Shown in pieces: positions 7,591-15,639 of a stretch of 64,000 nucleotides of DNA (within the stretch, counting starts at the first letter, position 1; each line of letters starts with the position of its first letter). A program made the position numbers and the translations under genes. Source of the stretch: CBDFHV01 sp965247705 (GTDB taxonomy: Bacteria > Pseudomonadota > Alphaproteobacteria > Rhodospirillales > CAMCUA01); the NCBI GenBank assembly GCA_965247705.1, contig CBDFHV010000081.1:186001-250000 (forward strand). Reading direction: 5' to 3'. The notes under the pieces are model-generated. The model had not been told where the DNA came from. It ran no database searches and was given only the letters and a program-made list of their open reading frames with translations.

Positions 7591-7856
7591 TGGTCTAAGT
7601 CTGACAGATGGTACCCATACGATCGCGTTTCCCGTTTCCTCGGCAGGAAGGGGCGCGCCGTCGATGCTGTCGCATTGATAAGCGCCCCTGACGCCCCGAG
7701 GAAGCGGGAAACGCGACCCACATGGCGGCCGACCGAGCCCCCCGGCGGCGTTGCGGGACGCTCGCGATGCGACAGCATCGCCGCGCGTCCCGCGCCTGGC
7801 CGGATGAACTCGGTCGGTCGTCGTATGGGTACCATCTGTCAGACTTAGACCACTAG
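7587..7856. mobile_element. 270-bp MITE-like element with 36-bp perfect TIRs and two internal stem-loops
   Basis: The ends 7587-7622 and 7821-7856 are exact 36-bp inverted repeats starting CTAGTGGTCTAAGTCTGACA; a TA duplication inside CTAG fits IS630/mariner-type insertion. There is no coding content. Inside are two large stem-loops. The first (7624-7643 with 7696-7715, one G-T pair, continued by AGGGGCGC/GCGCCCCT) has a tip ATGC-TGTC-GCAT at 7664-7675. The second (7726-7737 with 7809-7820, then GCGGGACGC/GCGTCCCGC) has a tip GCGATGC-GACA-GCATCGC at 7764-7781. The two tips are also complementary to each other. The same plan recurs at 63316-63576 with different terminal repeats. The element sits between two convergent genes and supplies both of their stop codons. 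Confidence 0.8.
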
Positions 7857-8737
7857 CCGCTGCCAGCCCGTTGGCATTGTGCAAGTTCTTCCCGCGCCTT
7901 CGCCAATCGTTGTTTGGCATCTGCTTGGCGGACCCTCAAGTCGGCATCTATCAATATCCGATATCGTCCAATCTCCAGTTGGTGTTCGTTTATCTTTTTC
8001 TCCAGATCTGCGATCTTTGCACCTGCTGCGGCGACCGACAACGCTGATCCGACCAAGGGAAGTCCCCCAGCGCCGATAGCAGGCGGCGCTGAACCCAACG
8101 CCACCGCGAGCTCTGCCTTCGCCAACATCATATCCCCTTCAAGGCGTCGCAGCGCCAACTCAAGGTCTCGTATGGCCGCTTCGGCATCGGCAATGTCCGC
8201 AGAGGTCTCTGCGATGTCCCGCTCGGCGCCCCAGATCACGACTTCATACCGACCACAGTCCTGTGGTTGAGAGCTTTGGACGTGAAACTGACCTTCGTCA
8301 CTTGCCCTGCTCATCAGCAAAGATACTTGGATCGACTCCGAACTGCGTCCCGCCCCCCGCGCTTCCAGCAGCGGGATCATGGCCGGCAGGTGGTCGTCGG
8401 CGATGGGGGCGCGGCGAGCCCGGCGGAGGGTGGCGTTGGCGCCGTCGAACAGGCGCAGGGCTTTCTCCGGTTCGCGGTTGCCCAGGGCCTCAAAGAGGTC
8501 GTCCAAAGACGCCCGGCCCGGATTGCCGCCCGTGGCGTGCACGTCGGCGACCAGATCGGGCATAAGGCCCAGGTTGTCGGTCACGCCCATGGCCCGGGCC
8601 GTGCGCCGGTTGCTGGCGTAATTGTCCACGTCCACGGCGTCGACTCCCCGCAGGCGCCGCTCCCCCTCCAGGTCGAAGGGTTGGGTTCGGGCCAGCCGGC
8701 GGCGGCGGAAGGCGGTGGATTGGGAAAGCAGGGACAC
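7853..8737 (-). CDS. Hypothetical protein with C-terminal coiled coil
   Basis: 294 residues, not recognised. The N-terminal half is basic, then globular (NLGLMPDLVADVHATGGNPG; DDLFEALGNREPEKALRLF). Residues about 185-290 contain long heptad-like helices (ADAEAAIRDLELALRRLEGD, and IADLEKKINEHQLEIGRYR to the end) broken by a small Gly/Ala-rich segment, so a coiled coil with a flexible or hairpin-like linker is likely. No signal peptide. Start is GTG at 8737 with AAGGAAG seven bases upstream. The stop TAG comes from the right end of the adjacent mobile element. The gene and its AT-richer upstream region stand out from the surrounding housekeeping genes and may be acquired. Confidence 0.6.
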   Translation of the reverse strand: MSLLSQSTAFRRRRLARTQPFDLEGERRLRGVDAVDVDNYASNRRTARAMGVTDNLGLMPDLVADVHATGGNPGRASLDDLFEALGNREPEKALRLFDGANATLRRARRAPIADDHLPAMIPLLEARGAGRSSESIQVSLLMSRASDEGQFHVQSSQPQDCGRYEVVIWGAERDIAETSADIADAEAAIRDLELALRRLEGDMMLAKAELAVALGSAPPAIGAGGLPLVGSALSVAAAGAKIADLEKKINEHQLEIGRYRILIDADLRVRQADAKQRLAKAREELAQCQRAGSG

Positions 8738-8965
8738 GTACGGACTTCCTTCGATGTCGAAACTGATTATGTGTTTTTACACGATTTGCACGACCATGGC
8801 ATGAAATATTGCTCTGTAAGTGCATGAACATGTGATGTAAGTGGTGGAGTCCGCCAATCGGATTTGGTTTGCCCCTCCTTCGCCACCTGTCCCCCGCCCG
8901 CCCGTCGGGCTAGAGTCGCGGGGGCCGAATCGGCGGCGGGGATTCGGCACGCGAGGGATGGGGCC
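8738..8965. other. Divergent intergenic region, locally AT-rich
   Basis: The 228 bases between the coiled-coil gene and thyX hold a low-GC patch (about 8750-8840) that should contain promoters for both. I see no clear -35/-10 pair, and no RNA gene. Confidence 0.35.
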
Positions 8966-9904
8966 TTGGACCTGACGGCGGAGCAGCGGGCGGAAATCGC
9001 GGAAGCGCGCGGGGAGCGCCGCGAGACCCTGCGGCCCACCGTGCCGGAACTGGAGGAAATCCTCTACGCGCCGATCCCGGTGCTCGACCACGGTTTCGTG
9101 CGGGTGATCGATTACATGGGCGACGACGGGGCCATCGTCCAGGCGGCCCGGGTGTCCTATGGCCGGGGAACCCGCCGGGCGCGGGACGATGCGGGGCTGA
9201 TTCGCTATTTGATGCGCCACCGCCACACCACGCCCTTCGAGATGTGCGAAATCAAGTACCACGTCAAGCTGCCCATCTTCGTCGCCCGCCAGTGGATCCG
9301 CCACCGCACCGCCAACGTCAACGAATACTCGGCCCGCTATTCCATCCTCGACAAGGAGTACTACGTGCCGGCGCCGGAGCACCTGGGAGTCCAGTCGGCG
9401 GCCAACCGCCAGGGCCGGGGTAATGTGCTGTCCGGCGAGGAGGCGGCGCGGGTGCTGGCGATCCTGCGCGACGACGCGGAGCGCTGCTACGCCCATTACC
9501 AGGAGATGCTCAACGAAGACGCCGCGGGCGAGATTCTGAACCCCGACCGATCCGGGCTTGCCCGGGAACTGGGGCGCATGAACCTGACGCTCGGCACCTA
9601 TACCCAGTGGTACTGGAAGATCGACCTGCACAACCTGCTGCATTTCCTGGGCCTGCGTGCCGATGCCCACGCCCAGTACGAGATCCGCGTCTATGCGGAC
9701 GCCATGATGGACACGGTGCGGCGCTGGGTGCCGATCGTTTTCGAGGCCTTTTCCGACTATGCCCTCGGCGGGGCGCACCTGTCGGCGGCGGGCCTGGCGG
9801 CGGTGCGACGCATGCTGGAGGGCGAGGCGGTGTCTCAAGAGGACAGCGGCCTCAGCAAGCGGGAATGGCGGGAACTGATGGCGGCCCTGGGGCGCGACGA
9901 TTGA
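8966..9904 (+). CDS. thyX: ThyX, flavin-dependent thymidylate synthase
   Basis: Makes dTMP from dUMP using methylene-tetrahydrofolate, FAD and NADPH. The ThyX signature RHRTANVNEYSARYS is present, preceded by HHTTPFEM-like HRHTTPFEMCEIKYHVKLP, and the C terminal half carries LNLTLGTYTQWYWKIDLHNL-type helices (NLTLGTYTQWYWKIDLHNLL). I chose the TTG at 8966 (LDLTAEQRAEI, read as Met) because GAGGGA lies eight bases upstream and relatives start near this motif; a longer frame opening at 8864 encodes an unconserved basic stretch. Predicted length 312. It is flanked by a MITE seven bases after the stop. Confidence 0.93.
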   Translation: MDLTAEQRAEIAEARGERRETLRPTVPELEEILYAPIPVLDHGFVRVIDYMGDDGAIVQAARVSYGRGTRRARDDAGLIRYLMRHRHTTPFEMCEIKYHVKLPIFVARQWIRHRTANVNEYSARYSILDKEYYVPAPEHLGVQSAANRQGRGNVLSGEEAARVLAILRDDAERCYAHYQEMLNEDAAGEILNPDRSGLARELGRMNLTLGTYTQWYWKIDLHNLLHFLGLRADAHAQYEIRVYADAMMDTVRRWVPIVFEAFSDYALGGAHLSAAGLAAVRRMLEGEAVSQEDSGLSKREWRELMAALGRDD

Positions 9905-9911
9905 GGGTGTG

Positions 9912-10010
9912 CTAGTGTTCCGATCGAGACATTTCGTTCCCATTAAATCTACGCAAACTGCGACCTTCACCCCCGGGCTCAGGAACCAAATGTTAGAATC
10001 GCAACACTAG
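9912..10010. mobile_element. 99-bp MITE, copy 1 (IS630-related)
   Basis: Identical base for base to 14013-14111. Both ends begin CTAGTGTT, and the imperfect 30-bp terminal inverted repeats (left CTAGTGTTCCGATCGAGACA, right inward CTAGTGTTGCGATTCTAACA) resemble those of the IS630-family element at 14560-15699: 24 of 30 positions each when left is compared with IS right and right with IS left. No coding capacity. TA within CTAG is the presumed target duplication. Confidence 0.85.
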
Positions 10011-10110
10011 GCTAAAGCCAGCACATCGGTGCGACCCCTTCGCGGGCAAGACACCATGGACCGACCGGTCCCCCACGAAGCCAACCCCTGATCCAGGAGG
10101 CACACCCCCA

Positions 10111-10521
10111 ATGGCCAAGGTATCCATGTCCACCGACCTGAAGGTCACCGGCGATCAGGTGTGGAACCTGATTGGACACTTCAACGCCCTGCCGGACTGG
10201 CACCCGGCGGTGGAGAAAAGCACCTTGGAGGAGGAAGGACAGCTGCGCCGTCTCAGCCTGGTCGGCGGCGGCACCATTGTCGAGAAGCTGGAGCGCGTCG
10301 ACAATGACAAGCGCACCTACAGCTACGCCATCGTCGACAGCCCGCTGCCCCTGGCCAATTACCGGGGCAGCCTGACGGTGACCGAAACCGACGACGGCTG
10401 CGCCGTCCAGTGGTCCGGGGAGTTCGACCCCATGGGCGCGCCGGAAGCCGATGCCACCAAGATCGTCAGCGACATCTACCAGGCCGGGTTCGACAACCTG
10501 CGCAAGATGTTCGGCGGGTAG
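10111..10521 (+). CDS. SRPBCC (START-like) family protein
   Basis: 136 residues with the helix-grip fold pattern of MxaD/polyketide-cyclase-like proteins: an N-terminal strand (KVSMSTDLKVTGDQVWNLIG), the conserved FNALPDWHPAVEKS segment, then a run of beta strands (LRRLSLVGGGTIVEKLE; YSYAIVDSPLPLANYRGSL; CAVQWSGEFDP) and a closing helix (SDIYQAGFDNLRKMF). Such proteins bind hydrophobic ligands in the cytosol; the ligand here is unknown. ATG at 10111 with CAGGAGG about ten bases upstream. It stands alone between a MITE and the convergent mrp gene. Confidence 0.8.
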   Translation: MAKVSMSTDLKVTGDQVWNLIGHFNALPDWHPAVEKSTLEEEGQLRRLSLVGGGTIVEKLERVDNDKRTYSYAIVDSPLPLANYRGSLTVTETDDGCAVQWSGEFDPMGAPEADATKIVSDIYQAGFDNLRKMFGG

Positions 10522-10542
10522 GCGCACCACCCCCCAGTGCGC
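10522..10542 (+). terminator. Weak hairpin after the SRPBCC gene
   Basis: GCGCAC (10522-10527) pairs with GTGCGC (10537-10542) across a nine-base loop directly after the stop codon. There is no T tract, so intrinsic termination is doubtful. Confidence 0.3.
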
Positions 10543-10651
10543 TCGGGGGCACATCGCGGTTTTGAAGTCAGTTCGTGGACGGATCGGTCCCCCCACACGT
10601 CGCGCATGAATTGCGGCGCGGCGAGCACGCCGTTTGGATTGGCGCGCCGCC

Positions 10652-11800
10652 CTATTCGACCAGAATTCGCGGCCCTTGGGCGCTGTCGTCTTCCAGGCGT
10701 GCCAAGATCTTGGCCCAGACCTTTTCGGCGATGGCCCGATAGGCGTGGGCGTGTTCGCCGTCGGGGTTGGCGATGACGATCGGGTGGCCAGCGTCGGAGG
10801 TTTCGCGGATCTCCGTATCCAGTGGGATCTCGCCCAGGAAGTCGGTCTCGGAACGGGCCGCCTCCCGCTTGACCCCGTCGCGGCCGAAGATGTAGTAGCG
10901 CTTGCCGTTGTCGGGACACTGGAAGTAGCTCATGTTTTCCACCAGACCGAGCACCGGCACATTCACCCGGCGGAACATGTTGAGGCCCTTGCGAGCATCG
11001 GCCAGGGCGATTTCCTGGGGCGTCGACACGATGACCACGCCGGCCAGGGGCACCCGCTGGGACATGGTCAGCTGGGTGTCCCCGGTGCCCGGCGGCATGT
11101 CCACAACCATCACGTCCAGTTCGCCCCAGGCGACGTCGCGCATCATTTGCTCCAGCGCCCGCATGACCATGGGCCCGCGCCAGATGACGGGCGTTTCCTC
11201 CTCGACCAGGAAGCCCATGGACATGCACTTGATGCCGTAGTTCTCCATGGGCGCGAGGCGTATCTCGTCGGCGGACGACGGCTTGCCCGAGATGCCCAGC
11301 ATGCGCGGCACCGAGGGGCCGAAGATGTCGGCGTCGAACACCCCGACCCGCAGTCCCAAGGACTTGAGCGCCAGGGCCAGGTTGACGGCGGTGGTCGATT
11401 TTCCGACCCCGCCCTTGCCCGAGGCCACGGCGATGATCGCCCGCACGCCGGGCAGCAGCAGCTGTTCGGGACCGGGGGCACCTCCGGGGGCACCTCCGGG
11501 CGCAGCCTGGGGGGGAGCCTGGGGAGCGGCAGGAGGCGACGGGGGCGCCGGCCGCTCCGCCGTCAGCGCCACCGTGGCGGACAACACGCCGGGCAGTTCC
11601 CAAACCACCCGTTCCGCTTCCTTGCGCAGGGGTTCCAGGTGCGGTCCGCGTTGCGGCTCCACCTGCAGGGCCAAAGCCACGTGACCCTCGCGAATCTGCA
11701 GGGCGGTGACCATGCCCAACGACACCACGTCCCGCCCCTTGTCGGGATCGGCGACGTTCTGGAGCGCCTCCAGAACCCGCTCTTCCGTCACCTGCGACAT
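10652..11800 (-). CDS. mrp: Mrp/ApbC family P-loop ATPase, iron-sulfur carrier
   Basis: 382 residues. The N-terminal MIP18-like domain (about 1-80, VADPDKGRDVVSLGMV) is joined by a Pro/Ala/Gly-rich linker (about 82-110) to a MinD-type ATPase with deviant Walker A SGKGGVGKSTTAVNLA and VVDMPPGTGDTQL. Members load Fe-S clusters onto target proteins. The C-terminal metal site, usually CPxCG after NMSYF, reads MSYFQCPDNGKRYYIFG here, so one of the two cysteines is missing. This may be a lineage variant or mean the cluster is held differently. Transcribed divergently from hflK, a frequent arrangement in alphaproteobacteria. Confidence 0.92.
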   Translation of the reverse strand: MSQVTEERVLEALQNVADPDKGRDVVSLGMVTALQIREGHVALALQVEPQRGPHLEPLRKEAERVVWELPGVLSATVALTAERPAPPSPPAAPQAPPQAAPGGAPGGAPGPEQLLLPGVRAIIAVASGKGGVGKSTTAVNLALALKSLGLRVGVFDADIFGPSVPRMLGISGKPSSADEIRLAPMENYGIKCMSMGFLVEEETPVIWRGPMVMRALEQMMRDVAWGELDVMVVDMPPGTGDTQLTMSQRVPLAGVVIVSTPQEIALADARKGLNMFRRVNVPVLGLVENMSYFQCPDNGKRYYIFGRDGVKREAARSETDFLGEIPLDTEIRETSDAGHPIVIANPDGEHAHAYRAIAEKVWAKILARLEDDSAQGPRILVE

Positions 11801-12025
11801 GCTGCGTTCCCCCGTGGAGTCCTCGGAATTGAAATGGACTTGGGTACGGCCCGCGATTGCGCCGCCGTCACGGCTGTCATATAAGGCGTGGGTCGTGGCG
11901 TAACAGTCCCCATGGTGGAAATCTCCGCCGCCGCGCGGTTCACCCGTTCCGGGGAATCGTTGGTCCGGCGTGGGCCGGGACGGTCAGCCAGGACAAAGCG
12001 CCACTCAGGCTAAGGACGGAATAAA

Positions 12026-13120
12026 ATGGCTTGGAACCCGCAAGGCGGCGGACAAGGACCCTGGGGCCGAGGCCCCGCCGGTCCTCAGCCTCCGGACATC
12101 GAGGAATTGCTGCGGCGCGGCCAGGATCGGGTGCGCCGCATCCTGCCCGGCGGCCTTGGCGGCGGCAAAGGCTACGCCATCATCGGTTTGGTGCTGGTCG
12201 CCGTATGGCTGCTGAGCGGGCTTTATCGGGTGGAGACGGCCGAACAGGGCGTGGTGATGCTGTTCGGCCGCTACGACCACACCACGGGGCCGGGGCTTCA
12301 TCTGTTTTTCCCGGCGCCGATCGGACGGGTCTTGACGCCCAACGTGGAGCAGATCAACCGGGTCGAGGTGGGCTTCCGAGGCGGCGCCGAGTCGGCGCGC
12401 GCCGTGCGCACCGCGGATGTTCCCGAGGAAAGCCTGATGCTGACGGGCGATCAGAACATCGCCGACCTGGACTTCACCGTATTTTGGAAGATCCGCGATG
12501 CGCCCGATTATCTGTTCAATGTCCGCGACCCGGAAGAGACGGTGAAAAAGGCCGCCGAGAGCGCCATGCGCGAGGTCATCGGCCAATCCAACCTGGAGGA
12601 CGCCTTGACCGGCGGCCGTAGCGAAATCCAGGCGCGTGGCGAGACTTTGCTGCAGGATATCCTCGACATCTACAAGGCCGGCATCCTGATCACCGAAGTA
12701 CAGCTTTTGAAGGTCGATCCGCCCAAACCCGTCATCGACGCCTTCAACGAGGTCCAGAGGGCGCGCCAGGACAAGGAGCGCAAGCAGAACGAGGCCGAGG
12801 CCTATCGCAACAAAATCGTACCGACGGCCCGCGGCGAAGCGGAACAGCTCATCCAAGGGGCCTTGGCCCTCAAGGAAAAGGCCGTCAAGGACGCCGAAGG
12901 CGAAGCCAACCGTTTCCTCGCCCTTTACGAGACTTACAAGGTGGCCAAGGACGTCACCACCCAACGCCTGTACCTGGAGGCCCTCGAGGACGTGATGCAG
13001 GGGGCCAACAAGGTGATCATCGACGGCGGCGTTGGTGGCGGGCAGGGCGGCGGCGGCGTGGTGCCCTATCTTCCCCTCAACGAACTGATGCGCCGTCCCA
13101 ACCAGGAGAACCGCCAATGA
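12026..13120 (+). CDS. hflK: HflK, subunit of the FtsH-modulating membrane complex
   Basis: 364 residues. Gly/Pro-rich cytosolic N-terminus (GPWGRGPAGPQPPDIEELL), one transmembrane segment at about residues 52-68 (YAIIGLVLVAVWLLSGLYRV), then an SPFH/band-7 domain (EQGVVMLFGRYDHTTGPGLH) and a long charged helical region (about 240-310) typical of HflK. With HflC it forms a periplasmic cage around FtsH and moderates its proteolysis. ATG at 12026 follows AAGGACGGA. The stop overlaps the hflC start, so the two are translationally coupled. Confidence 0.95.
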   Translation: MAWNPQGGGQGPWGRGPAGPQPPDIEELLRRGQDRVRRILPGGLGGGKGYAIIGLVLVAVWLLSGLYRVETAEQGVVMLFGRYDHTTGPGLHLFFPAPIGRVLTPNVEQINRVEVGFRGGAESARAVRTADVPEESLMLTGDQNIADLDFTVFWKIRDAPDYLFNVRDPEETVKKAAESAMREVIGQSNLEDALTGGRSEIQARGETLLQDILDIYKAGILITEVQLLKVDPPKPVIDAFNEVQRARQDKERKQNEAEAYRNKIVPTARGEAEQLIQGALALKEKAVKDAEGEANRFLALYETYKVAKDVTTQRLYLEALEDVMQGANKVIIDGGVGGGQGGGGVVPYLPLNELMRRPNQENRQ

Positions 13121-14001
13121 GGACCTCGCTCGCCATCATCGGCCTGGTCGTGGTCGTCCTCGGCATCTTCGCCTTCAGCGCGCTCTTCACCGTCGACCAA
13201 CGGGCCCAGGCCCTCGTTCTCCAGTTCGGCGAACCGCGCCGGGTGATCAAGGAACCGGGGTTGAACATCAAGATACCGTTCATCCAGGAGGTGGTCGTCT
13301 TCGACAAGCGGATCCTCAACCTGGATCCGCCGTCGGAGGAAGTGATCCTGTCGGACCAGAAGCGCATCAACGTGGACTCTTACGCCCGCTACCGAATCGT
13401 CGATCCCCTGCGCTTCTATCAGTCCATGCGGGACGAGGCGAGCCTGCGCGACCGCTTCGGCAAAACCTTGAATTCCAACGTCCGTGCCGTCCTGGGGCAG
13501 CAAGCCCTGCCCGACCTGTTGTCGACGAAGCGCGGCGAAATCATGGCCCGCATCCAGGAACGGGCGAAGAGCGTGGCGACGTCCTTCGGCATCGAGGTGG
13601 TGGACGTGCGCATCGGGCGGGCCGAGTTGCCGGAGGACATCTCGAAGAACGTCTACGACCGCATGCGCTCGGAGCGCGAGCGCGAGGCCAACCTGCTTCG
13701 CGCCGAAGGCGACGAGCTGAAGCAGCGGATCACCGCCAACGCCGACCGTCAGAAAACGGTGCTCCTGGCGGAAGCCAACAAGCAGTCGGAAATCCTGATC
13801 GGCGAAGGGGAAGCGGAACGCAACCGCATCACCGCCGAGGCCTACGGTCAGGATCCCGCGTTCTTCCGGTTCGTCCGTTCCATGTCGGCCTATCGCAAGT
13901 CCTTGACCGACGGAACCACGATGGTGCTCTCGCCGGACGGCGATTTCTTCCGTTACTTCAATGACAAGACGGGCACCCTGCCGCTCGCCCCGAAGCCGTA
14001 G
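13117..14001 (+). CDS. hflC: HflC, partner of HflK
   Basis: 294 residues. N-terminal transmembrane anchor (SLAIIGLVVVVLGIFAFSAL), SPFH domain (QALVLQFGEPRRVIKEPGLN; IKIPFIQEVVVFDKRILNLD) and the HflC hallmark EVVDVRIGRAELPEDISKNV near residue 160. A charged coiled helix follows (RSEREREANLLRAEGDELKQ) and a C-terminal segment with DPAFFRFVRSMSAYRKSL. The ATG overlaps the hflK stop by four bases. A MITE begins 12 bases after the stop and separates hflC from the DUF2065 gene. Confidence 0.95.
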   Translation: MRTSLAIIGLVVVVLGIFAFSALFTVDQRAQALVLQFGEPRRVIKEPGLNIKIPFIQEVVVFDKRILNLDPPSEEVILSDQKRINVDSYARYRIVDPLRFYQSMRDEASLRDRFGKTLNSNVRAVLGQQALPDLLSTKRGEIMARIQERAKSVATSFGIEVVDVRIGRAELPEDISKNVYDRMRSEREREANLLRAEGDELKQRITANADRQKTVLLAEANKQSEILIGEGEAERNRITAEAYGQDPAFFRFVRSMSAYRKSLTDGTTMVLSPDGDFFRYFNDKTGTLPLAPKP

Positions 14002-14012
14002 CGGCCACGGCG

Positions 14013-14111
14013 CTAGTGTTCCGATCGAGACATTTCGTTCCCATTAAATCTACGCAAACTGCGACCTTCACCCCCGGGCTCAGGAACCAAATGTTAGAAT
14101 CGCAACACTAG
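14013..14111. mobile_element. 99-bp MITE, copy 2 (IS630-related)
   Basis: Identical to 9912-10010. It lies between hflC and the DUF2065 gene of the same operon and 449 bases from the IS630 copy whose termini it resembles. Perfect identity of two copies 4 kb apart points to recent movement or gene conversion. Confidence 0.85.
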
Positions 14112-14137
14112 ACGCCCGATTCCGACGAGGGCGTGAC

Positions 14138-14323
14138 ATGACGCAGTTGTTGACCGCCATTGGCGTGGCCATGGTGATAGAGGGGGCTCTGTACGCCCTC
14201 CTGCCCAACGGCATGAAGAAGATGATGCTGCACGTTCTCGCCCAACCCCTGAGCCACCTGCGCACCGGTGGCGTGTTCACCGCCTGCCTCGGGCTCGGTC
14301 TCGTGTGGCTGATTCGCGGTTAG
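14138..14323 (+). CDS. DUF2065 small membrane protein
   Basis: 61 residues with two hydrophobic segments (LLTAIGVAMVIEGALYALLP and GGVFTACLGLGLVWLIRG) joined by NGMKKMMLHVLAQPLSHLR, the DUF2065 pattern. This family is regularly encoded between hflC and degP, suggesting a part in membrane protein quality control, though its function is unknown. Here a MITE lies before it and two palindromes plus an IS630 element lie after it. The stop codon is the first TAG of the following inverted repeat. Confidence 0.85.
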   Translation: MTQLLTAIGVAMVIEGALYALLPNGMKKMMLHVLAQPLSHLRTGGVFTACLGLGLVWLIRG

Positions 14324-14385
14324 AGCGGCATCCGATCGTTCGGCATCGCCTTCGGCGATCCGCCCGGTCGGATAAAGCTGCTCTA
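14321..14385. repeat. TAGAGC-type imperfect palindrome
   Basis: TAGAGCGGCATCCGA (14321-14335) faces TCGGATAAAGCTGCTCTA (14368-14385) as imperfect inverted repeats with an inner ATCGCC/GGCGAT hairpin. Palindromes starting TAGAGC and containing TCCGA are common extragenic repeats in alphaproteobacteria. It includes the stop codon of the DUF2065 gene and may act as a terminator. Confidence 0.6.
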
Positions 14386-14398
14386 ACACTTGAAGAAT

Positions 14399-14455
14399 GG
14401 AGCAATATCTGACCGCACGGAACCGAACCGGTTCCGTGCGGTCAGATATTGCTCC
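14399..14455. repeat. Perfect 26-bp palindrome with 5-base loop
   Basis: 14399-14424 and 14430-14455 are exact inverted repeats (left arm starts GGAGCAATATCTGACCGCAC) around GAACC. The stem is far longer than an intrinsic terminator needs and has no T tract. I found no second copy in the window. It may be a terminator, a recombination remnant or a short hairpin element. Confidence 0.75.
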
Positions 14456-14559
14456 AATGGGCACAAGGCCACGATTCGACCATACTTGTCGGCTATTGGC
14501 GGGGCGGTCCCATGGGGTCATTTTCTTGAAAGACCCGGCCGGGGAGACTAAATCGGAGC

Positions 14560-15639
14560 CTAGTGTAGCGATTCCAACGCTTGTTTCCCTCGGTTGACCT
14601 TATCGATGATGGAACTGGCGGAAGCCGTCCAGGCGAAAGGCTTGGGGTCGGCGTTGTGCTGGTCGAGGTAGTCGTTGATGGCCATTTGCAATTCGACGAT
14701 GGAGTGAAACACGCCGCGACGGATGCGCTTTCGGGTGATCTCGGCAAAGAAGCGTTCGACCAAGTTGAGCCACGACGCCGAGGTCGGCGTGAAATGCAGG
14801 TGGAACCGGGGATGGCGTTTCAGCCAGCGCTTGACCTCCGGCGTCTTGTGGGCGGCGTAGTTGTCGACGATCAGGTGGAGAGCCAGGTGCTTCGACGTCG
14901 CGCGGTTGATCTTGTTCAAGAAGCGGATGAACTCCTGATGGCGATGCTTCTGCATGCATTGGCCGATGACCGTGCCGTCGAGCACGTCGAGCGCCGCGAA
15001 CAGGGTGGTGGTGCCGTGGCGCTTATAGTCGTGGGTCATGGTGCCGGCCCGGCCCTTCTTCATCGGCAGGCCCGGCTGGGTGCGGTCGAGTGCCTGGATC
15101 TGGGACTTCTCGTCCACCGACAGGACGATGGCGTGCTCCGGCGGGTTGACATACAGCCCGACCACGTCCTCGACGTTCTCGGCAAACCGCGGATCATTGG
15201 ACAGCTTGAAAGTCGCCACCAGATGCGGTTTCAGCTCATGTGCCTTCCAGATCGCCTGAACGCTCGACGGCGCGATGCCCACCGCCTTGGCCATCGTTCG
15301 CAGGCTCCAGTGGGTCGCGTCCGGCGGCGTTTCCGTCTTGGTCTTCTCGATCACCCGCATGACCACATCCGCCGCAAGCGGTGCCTTGCCCGGCGGGCGC
15401 GTCTTATCGCGGCACAAACCGTCCACGCCGGCCTCCACATAGCGCGTCCGCCAGCGTCGGATGGTCGGTTTGCTCACGCCCAAGCGGCGCTGGATCTCAT
15501 CGGTGCCAACGCCGTCGCCGGCCAGCCGTACAATCCGAGCCCGTCGGACATGCTTCTGCGGCGTGTTGCCATTGGCGATCAACGCCTCCAGCCTGTCCTG
15601 ATCCCCAGGCGCCAGCTGGATCCTCACTTTCTTCCCCAT
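14560..15639 (-). CDS. IS630-family transposase
   Basis: 359 residues, full length. The N-terminal helix-turn-helix region (DEIQRRLGVSKPTIRRWRTR) binds the ends. The DDE catalytic core has Asp in LSVDEKSQIQAL, Asp in LIVDNYAAHKTPEV and Glu in NLVERFFAEITRKRIRRG, with the STSASWLN-type motif FTPTSASWLNLVERFF typical of IS630. ATG at 15639. No frameshift is needed and no key residue is missing, so it should be active and could also mobilise the two 99-bp MITEs. Confidence 0.93.
   Translation of the reverse strand: MGKKVRIQLAPGDQDRLEALIANGNTPQKHVRRARIVRLAGDGVGTDEIQRRLGVSKPTIRRWRTRYVEAGVDGLCRDKTRPPGKAPLAADVVMRVIEKTKTETPPDATHWSLRTMAKAVGIAPSSVQAIWKAHELKPHLVATFKLSNDPRFAENVEDVVGLYVNPPEHAIVLSVDEKSQIQALDRTQPGLPMKKGRAGTMTHDYKRHGTTTLFAALDVLDGTVIGQCMQKHRHQEFIRFLNKINRATSKHLALHLIVDNYAAHKTPEVKRWLKRHPRFHLHFTPTSASWLNLVERFFAEITRKRIRRGVFHSIVELQMAINDYLDQHNADPKPFAWTASASSIIDKVNRGKQALESLH

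Noticed and set aside
14399..14455. The 26-bp palindrome as an intrinsic terminator
   Set aside because: No T tract follows and the stem is much longer than needed.
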